From: Dendrobium chrysotoxum
Lineage: Eukaryota > Streptophyta > Magnoliopsida > Asparagales > Orchidaceae
Reading direction: 5' to 3'
Length of the DNA stretch: 64,000 nucleotides
Assembly: GCA_019925795.1 (NCBI GenBank)
Contig: CM034298.1
Span: forward strand, 48,944,365-49,008,364
In this document: positions 57,318 to 64,000 of the stretch, piece by piece
How the letters are laid out: the number at the start of each line of letters is the position of its first letter
Position numbering within the stretch: position 1 is the first letter of the stretch
Program-made: the position numbers and the translations under genes
The notes under the pieces: model-generated
The model's database searches: none
What the model was told of the DNA's origin: nothing
Seen by the model: only the letters and a program-made list of their open reading frames with translations

Positions 57318-57819
57318 AGGAGTTATATAATGTAGGTATTGGAGTTATTATTAGAGATCATAAGGGGAGGTTCCTTTATGCTTTTGGAAAGCAGTTGAAG
57401 CATTAGGATGTAGCTTCTCTTGAAACACATGCTATTCTTTTACTTAGAGAACACTTGCAATGGTGGATGTTCCAATACAAGGGAGTTATTATTGAAGGAG
57501 ACAACCATAATGTCATTAAGTGGCTTCACGAATCATTGAAGAAGGCGAAATGGAAGCAACTTGAAGATTGGAATAATGATCTGATTTTTCTTAATGATTT
57601 CAATACTATTATATTTAATTTGATTTCCAGATATTGTAATAAAGTAGCCGATTGTTGTGTTACTTTAGCGTTAAGCAGTAGTTTTACTTTTGATTGTTTT
57701 TCTAGCAGTTGCATTCCTTCTTCTTTATTTTATTTGTTGAAGAAGGAGCGTGATTACTATCTTTAGTTGCTTGCATCCCTTTATTTCTTAATGCAAATTG
57801 CAACTTTCAAAAAAAAAAA
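57318..57819 (+). mobile_element. 5'-truncated L1-type LINE: RNase H domain and poly(A) tail
   Basis: Plus strand, opposite to its host. Translation VGIGVIIRDHKGRFLYAFGK, then one stop, SLETHAILLLREHLQ, IIEGDNHNVIKWLHESLKKA, and FNLISRYCNKVADCCVTLAL matches the plant RNase H-like domain (RVT_3) found at the C terminus of L1 LINEs. Three of four acidic residues (E in LETH, D in EGDN, D in VADCC) are present and the first is cut off. After the stop and about 40 bases comes a poly(A) tail (57809-57819). It splits the gypsy RT between VHSFF and RRFVKGF. No clear target duplication. Confidence 0.82.
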
Positions 57820-57824
57820 CTATG

Positions 57825-59180
57825 AACATCGGTAACATTCTTTGGTGTAGGATATTCTACAATTGCATTCACCTTTTGTGGGTCTACTAAAATCCCTTCA
57901 CAACTGATAATATGCCCCAATAAGGTAAAATTCCTTAGCCAAATTTCACATTTTGAATATTTTACATACAGCTAATTTTTTCTCAATATGTCCAAAATAA
58001 TCCTTAAATGTTCAGCATGTTCCTCATCGATCTTTGAATATATCAGAATATCATCAATGAAAATAATCACAAACTGATCTATATAGTTCTTAAAAATTCG
58101 ATTCATCATATTCATAAAAATAATAGGAGCATTTGTCAACCCAAAAGGAATGACTCTGAACTCAAAATAATAACCATACCTGGTCTCAAAAGTTGTCTTA
58201 CTAACATTTTAAATCAATTCTTGAAAATACTGTGGCACCTGCTAGCTGATCAAATGAGTCATCTATTCGAGGTAATAGATATTTGTTCTTGATAGTCACT
58301 TTATTCAGATCTCTATAGTCACACATTCTCATGGATTTATCTTTCTTCTTAATAAAAAGTATAGGTGCACTCCAGGGTGAATGGCTAGCCTGAATAAATT
58401 CTTTATCCATCAATTCCTGCGATTAAGTTTTTAACTCCTGCACTTCTTTTGGAGCCATTTTGTAAGGAGATTTATAGACTACTGATGTTCTTGGTTGCAG
58501 TTTGATGCCAAATTCAACTTCTCTTTCAAGTGGTAATCTAGATAATTTTTCAGGAAATACATCTGAAAATTCAGAGACAACTGGAACATTCTATAAGGCC
58601 TGAACATTTTTATTTAAAATCTCCATTTTAGCTAAGAATACTAGCTCACCCCTCCTTAAATACTTACCCAGCTTCACTATACTAACAAGAGTGGATGTTG
58701 CATTCTTCTTACGGGAAAAATAGAAGGTCTTCTCATTGATTAAATTAAACTTTATACTTTTCTTCAAACATTTAATTGCAGCAAAATGTTTAACTAGCCA
58801 ATCCATTCCCAAAATAATGTCAAAAGTTTTAATAAGCACTAAAATCAATTATGTTGCAAATTTGTGACCCTGGATATCTAAATTCATAAAACACATCCTA
58901 CTTGCAGGTAAGCTATCCCACATCGGCATCATAATACATAAGGTCGTTGTAAAACATATAGACTCAACAGATAAATCAGAATAGAATTCTTTAGAATTAA
59001 ATGAATGAGATGCACCAGAATAAAAAAGAACTCTGCCAAACTTATTGGAAATAAAAATTATACATGTAACCACCTCCTTTAAATCTTTGGCCTCCTGGGG
59101 TGTAATAGCAAACACTCTAGCTTTCACAGGTTGACTACCTTTAATATATGATGCTTCTCCTTTTAACTGAACTAGTGGTT
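57825..59180 (-). pseudogene. Gypsy element 2 pol: protease and RT
   Basis: Minus strand: protease reads VLFYSGASHSF (about 59025), where the catalytic Asp of D-S-G is Tyr. Then IILGMDWLVKHFAAI (58830) and RT: ELMDKEFIQASHSPWSAPIL, DYRDLNKVTIKNKYLLPRID, GATVFSRIDLK (58400-58210), FEFRVIPFGLTNAP (about 58150), IIFIDDILIYSK (about 58085-58050, catalytic FIDD intact) and LGHIISCEGILVDPQKV (about 57920). Stops occur every 60-90 codons. Confidence 0.88.
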
Positions 59181-59199
59181 TTCCTGCACTATTGTCCTT

Positions 59200-60235
59200 C
59201 CCTGGAATTGAGTTTTTCTTACCTGATTGCCTTCCAAATATTTCATATGTTGTGTCTACTCCTTATATCCCTGATATCCATATGGCCTGGCATTGGTTCT
59301 TGAGTCTTGAGGGCAATCCACCTTGCGATGACCCACCCAATTCACCACATCTGAAAAATCTTCTAGATCCCACAAAACACTGATCAGAATGCCTCTTCCC
59401 ACACTCCTCGCACAAAGGTTTTTCAAGCTGACTTTGCTTCTATTTCTAATCAATTTGACTTATTATTTTTGAATCAATCAACTTTTTCAAACATCTTTCT
59501 TTTTCCTATTTGTTGTTATTTCCAACCGTTCTTAGAAAAATTCAGCTCATTTTTAATCCTTCTGGCTCTCTCCACTAAGACTGAGAACTCACTGATATCA
59601 AAAGGTGCTAATGCAAGTCGTAGCTGGTCCCTGAGACCTCTCAAGAATTTGTGGCACTTCTCCTAGGTGCTGATATAATGCGATGCATAGTGGGATAAAG
59701 AAGTGAATTTAGCTTCATATTACATAACTGTCTTTGAACACTAAGTCAAATTGAAGAATTTGTCTTGCAGAGCTAGTCTGGCTGAAGGAGGAATGAACCA
59801 ATCTCTGAATACTTTCACAAAATCATCACATTATATGCTAGTGATAGACATCTGTCTAAATTTCTCTCTATGCTATGCTTGCCACCACTTTTTTGCATCT
59901 CCTTATTGAGTAAATGAAGCCAATGGTACCTTTCTATTTTTAGGACAAATCATACCATCTAGGATTTTTCATATCTTTAACAACCAGTCCTCAGCTACTG
60001 TTGGATCACTTGTACCTTTGACTGCTGACAGTTTAAAAGTCTGAAATAACTTTAAATGTCAACCCATTTCACTGTCACTTTTAAATCTGGGTCCACTGCT
60101 AGTAGACGATTTCTCCATAGATGCCATTTTATCTACCATTTGTGACATCAAATGCATAATATCTTAAAGTTTCTTAGATTTATTTCTCTCATTCATTCAT
60201 GTTTTTATATCTGGCCTAGATGACTGACTAGTCAT
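59200..60235 (-). pseudogene. Gypsy element 2 gag
   Basis: Minus strand from a probable ATG near 60235: DKMASMEKSSTSSGP, FKLSAVKGTSDPTVAEDWL (60040-59985), ILDGMICPKNRKVPLASF, GDAKKWWQA (about 59890), FRDWFIPPSARLALQDKFF (59800) and YEAKFTSLSHYASHY, the retrotransposon gag core. A zinc-knuckle region survives poorly as WVGHRKVDCPQDSR (about 59320). Many stops. Confidence 0.83.
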
Positions 60236-60483
60236 TCTTTTTAGTAACTCCTCAGATATAACTACCTGTATGAATATAGATAATTCATGTAATATATGGA
60301 CTCATGGTAATACACATGATTATTTTAAAGCATTAAATATGCCTATTGTGCAAGTATGTTTACTCTTAGAATGAATGCATGTATAGTTCTATTCAATCTT
60401 GATTCAACCTATAGCTCCGTATACATCAAATTCATTATATCTCATCCTACTTCATTATTTAAATCCAATTATACTTCCATTAG

Positions 60484-60495
60484 GCTCTAATACTA
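60484..60495 (-). other. Diverged primer-binding site of gypsy element 2
   Basis: On the minus strand TAGTATTAGAGC lies five bases from the LTR edge at 60501; the standard site is TGGTATCAGAGC (two changes). Confidence 0.65.
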
Positions 60496-60500
60496 ATTTC

Positions 60501-60626
60501 TGTCACACCCCATTTTGACCCCCTTACAGTAAACATGGAGTGTAACAAAGAAGGAGAATTTGAAAAGATATTCTTCTTACTTACACCAATTCTAAACTGC
60601 CTCTATCAGAATCAGGGAGTAAGAAG
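60501..60626 (-). repeat. Inner end of the right LTR of gypsy element 2
   Basis: TGTCACACCCCATTTTGACC onwards matches 55704-55850. The LTR probably continues rightward by 1-2 kb, but with the partner truncated the outer end cannot be located. Confidence 0.7.
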
Positions 60627-63252
60627 TAGCCTATTAAGAATGACCCAATATATCAAACTTTATACTTAACAACATGAAGCATGTAATATATCTTAAATAA
60701 ATTACACATCTCAAAAGAAATACAGAGATTTACTAAAACTTTAAAAATTTACTTACACATCCAAAAGGCTGCACAGCTCCTACTTAGATCTCTTTATACC
60801 CAAAAAAAGTATATGTACAAAAAAGAGTAATCAATTGCCCTAACTACTATCCCACTGGCTCCTTCCCCTTGCTTATAATATAGTCACTACCAATGAGCCA
60901 GAGCTTAATGACATGCACAATCATTATATAAAAAAGTATTAATCAATATATTGATAATTAAATTAAAGCACATGTAAGTTCATACATGTCATAAGAATTT
61001 CATAACATCCATTTATGTTTTGTTTATTGATCAACCCTTTATAAAAGTCATATAATAGCTATAGACTTTTATACCCTTTCAGCTTTCCAATTCAAGGTTG
61101 GATCTGAATTTTCAACTTTTAGAATTGAAGTTACTCTCTCATTTAAGGTTGGGTCTGAATTCTCAACTTCTAGAATTTTGAGAGTGTAGGCTTACCGCAT
61201 CAGGTCTTTTACCTTTACTTGTGCGGGCCTATCCCCTATATATGACTTGTTTCATCTTTTTAATATTATTTAGTTTTAACAATCATAAATTATGATATTG
61301 TAATTATTAATTAATAAATTAACAATAACATGAATAAAGTAAAATTAGAATTCTATCATAAACATAATAGTTAGGAATTTATAAATATATAAAAATTTTA
61401 CTATTTCCTATACATTATTTGGGTATCTCACCTAACTTGAAATTTGTTCTTCTAGGTCATAGTTTCTTCTCTTTTTGTGCACCACCTAAAAAATATATAT
61501 TTTTTATTTACACATGCTTATAAATAAATAAAACAACAATATGAATATCTTATAAATTATCTCAATTGCACTCTTCTTCATTCAATTCAAAAGTCTTTTT
61601 TCCTTTCTTAAACTTCTTTCCCTACAAGCCTTCCTTTCTTTTCTATTTTAACAACAACAGCCCCTAATTAACAGAAATATCAACAAACAAAATTATACTA
61701 AATGTCAACAACTACTCTTACCTGATTTCCACTTTTTTTTTCCTTCTATTTTCTTGTTGATTTCAGTTATAATAGTTGATTGCAATGACTATAACAATAG
61801 TAATGTTATCGAATATAAGCAACCAACACCTCATTTCTTCTCCTCAATCACTATTTTCTATTAACACTGCAGTCTTTTAGATTTCAGCAAATATTCTCAC
61901 TGATTTTCACTAGTACAGATCTCTGTACACATTAAATTCAACAACTATTAAATTTGACTAATTTTATAGTCCTAAAACTTTCTTCCTAAATTTTCTTATG
62001 TGTAAATTCCTCAACAGCCCACTGCAACCCTCACTCCTCCAGCTCTCCGCTCTTCCTCTGCATGTTGCTCTCAACATAGTAGCTGATTCCAATTCCAAGA
62101 AATGCCATGAATGGGATGCGTAGAATGAGTGGAATGAAATGTCTTAGTTGTAAAAATGAATTTCTACTAAGCTTATAACTGAAATTCCATTAAACGATAT
62201 AATATTCATTCCTAATTCCACTAATTTACTCTCAAACTCCACCCAACCGTTGATTTCATGCATCTTGAAATCAACCCATTGCATGCATGGCTAAGTGTCA
62301 TAGCTACAGTAATAAGAATAAACAATTTAATGATTATTATAGTTATAAAATTAAGAGTTAATTAACAGTTAATTAACTTAGATTAATTTCAAAATTAATT
62401 GTTAATGAAATATGAACCAATTTTCCTCTAATATTTATGAATATATATATATATACATTTGGCTTAATACTTTGCATATACTTTTTTATATCAAAATGCT
62501 CAAAATTAAAAGTAGAATTTAATGAAACTAAATGAATATTTAGAGGAAGTTTATGTTTACATTATTTTGAACATTTTTGGGCATTATACATACTGAAGTG
62601 TGCAGACATCAGATATCCCTAATGGAAGGGATTGAAGCAGTGTGCCCTATCAACAGTCTGGCTACACACTAACAATGTCAATTGAATGGAGGCTTGATGA
62701 TGATCATGTTATAATCTTTCTTTGAAGAAGAAATTATAGAAGATGCTTCAATGTGCAGTACAGAAGATGTCAATAAAATCAGGCAAGGATATTTTACCTT
62801 TTTGAAGTTATTTGTTGCTTTATGACATTAATTTGTACGAATGATACTGTTGTGATTTTAATTTTAGCTTCTTGTGAAAATGAAAGTACACTCGAACCTG
62901 ATATAAACCTTTTCTATGTAAATCCAATTATATTATATATGAATTTTAGATTATTATATAAACTCAATGCTCATTTTTTACTGAAATGAACTTATCCCCT
63001 AGAGGAAACTAAGTCATTTATGCATCTTTGGGATATACTTTAATATATTATCCCCTATGCCTTTTGAGGCTTTTTAGCCTGCTAAGGTCTTTATATGAGT
63101 GATGAATTTATCAATCACTTACTCTCATAGAGTCTTTATAGTGAGAATGTTATCCACTACTAGCTTTCCTTTGAGGCTACCTTTTTAGGGTTATTTATAA
63201 GAGCATTACTTGATGATAATTTAAGATTGAGAGAAATCTATAAAGAATATTT
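60627..63252. other. Rest of the right LTR and AT-rich flank; no gene
   Basis: Contains a 51-bp tandem duplication (61091-61126 and 61142-61177, AAGGTTGG(A/G)TCTGAATT). 62040-62230 has short inverted words (CCAATTCCAAGAAATG, AATTCCACTAATT) that may be a MITE remnant. From about 62975 dispersed repeat copy 2 begins (CCCCTAGAGGAAACTAAGTC; TTGAGGCTTTTTAGCC). No open gene. Confidence 0.5.
61091..61177. repeat. Two-copy 51-bp tandem duplication
   Basis: TTCAAGGTTGGATCTGAATT at 61091 and TTTAAGGTTGGGTCTGAATT at 61142, each followed by TCAACTTNTAGAATT. Confidence 0.75.

Positions 63253-64000
<748 letters not shown>

Larger units (their letters stand above)
55704..60626 (-). mobile_element. Degenerate Ty3/gypsy retrotransposon (element 2)
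   Basis: Homologous LTR ends at 55704-55850 and 60501-60626 (TGT(A/C)ACACC...GTAAGAAG), a diverged Met-tRNA primer site just left of 60501, and minus-strand gag, protease, RT, RNase H and integrase in gypsy order. The left LTR runs straight into integrase C-terminal sequence, so the polypurine region and most of that LTR are deleted. The right LTR continues beyond 60626 to an end I could not locate. The wording of RT and integrase (KKKDKSMRMCDYRDLNKVTI, EHQRPSGLLQSLPI) suggests a Tekay/Del-like chromovirus, moderately sure. Confidence 0.85.

Overview
This is a stretch of nuclear DNA from a flowering plant, probably a monocot. The evidence is AT-rich intergenic sequence, spliced genes with GT-AG introns, and dense nested plant transposons (Ty3/gypsy, Ty1/copia Sirevirus, CACTA, MULE, hAT MITE and LINE). 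Nothing bacterial is present, and the species cannot be fixed from the sequence. Only one ordinary cellular gene is convincing: a three-exon DUF1218-family membrane protein on the minus strand (24794-26453). A possible last exon of an unrecognised Cys4 protein (24211-24430, plus strand) faces it tail to tail.

Layout. 1-6579 is AT-rich intergenic DNA with one orphan core promoter (about 2432) and a 215-bp foldback (3676-3890). 6580-13288 is an old Ty3/gypsy element with 5-bp target duplications; its reverse transcriptase is split by a minus-strand solo LTR (9656-10984). 13294-24210 is decayed sequence holding two plant-mobile-domain relics, an RTE-type LINE relic, a MULE transposase relic and small tandem repeats. 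24211-26630 is the genic island. 27214-34908 is a degenerate full-length CACTA element (target duplication GAG) encoding a TNP2-type transposase and a Transposase_24-type protein, with LINE fragments inside. A second, non-coding CACTA element (34991-35781, duplication TCC) starts 82 bp further on. 35785-44037 is repeat-rich non-genic DNA with a complete hAT-like MITE (39130-39792) and a diverged direct-repeat pair carrying a 29-bp minisatellite.

44038-55054 is a young, complete Sirevirus-like Ty1/copia element. Its target duplication CCCTG is perfect and its 1.97-kb LTRs differ by about 37 substitutions. The gag-pol frame is broken by four stops and one frameshift, but an extra 372-codon ORF downstream of pol is open. 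55704 to beyond 60626 is a degenerate minus-strand Ty3/gypsy element with a LINE 3' end inserted in it. The right edge holds an 85-bp tandem repeat and a (TA)n tract.

The most unusual structure is in the Sirevirus. A 13-bp palindrome, TCGTACTGTACGA, recurs in pairs spaced 19-22 bp apart (about two helical turns) upstream of the LTR TATA box. An independent array of six such pairs lies inside the element just upstream of a second TATA box and the open extra ORF. This looks like one regulatory module used twice: in the LTR, and as an internal promoter for the extra ORF.
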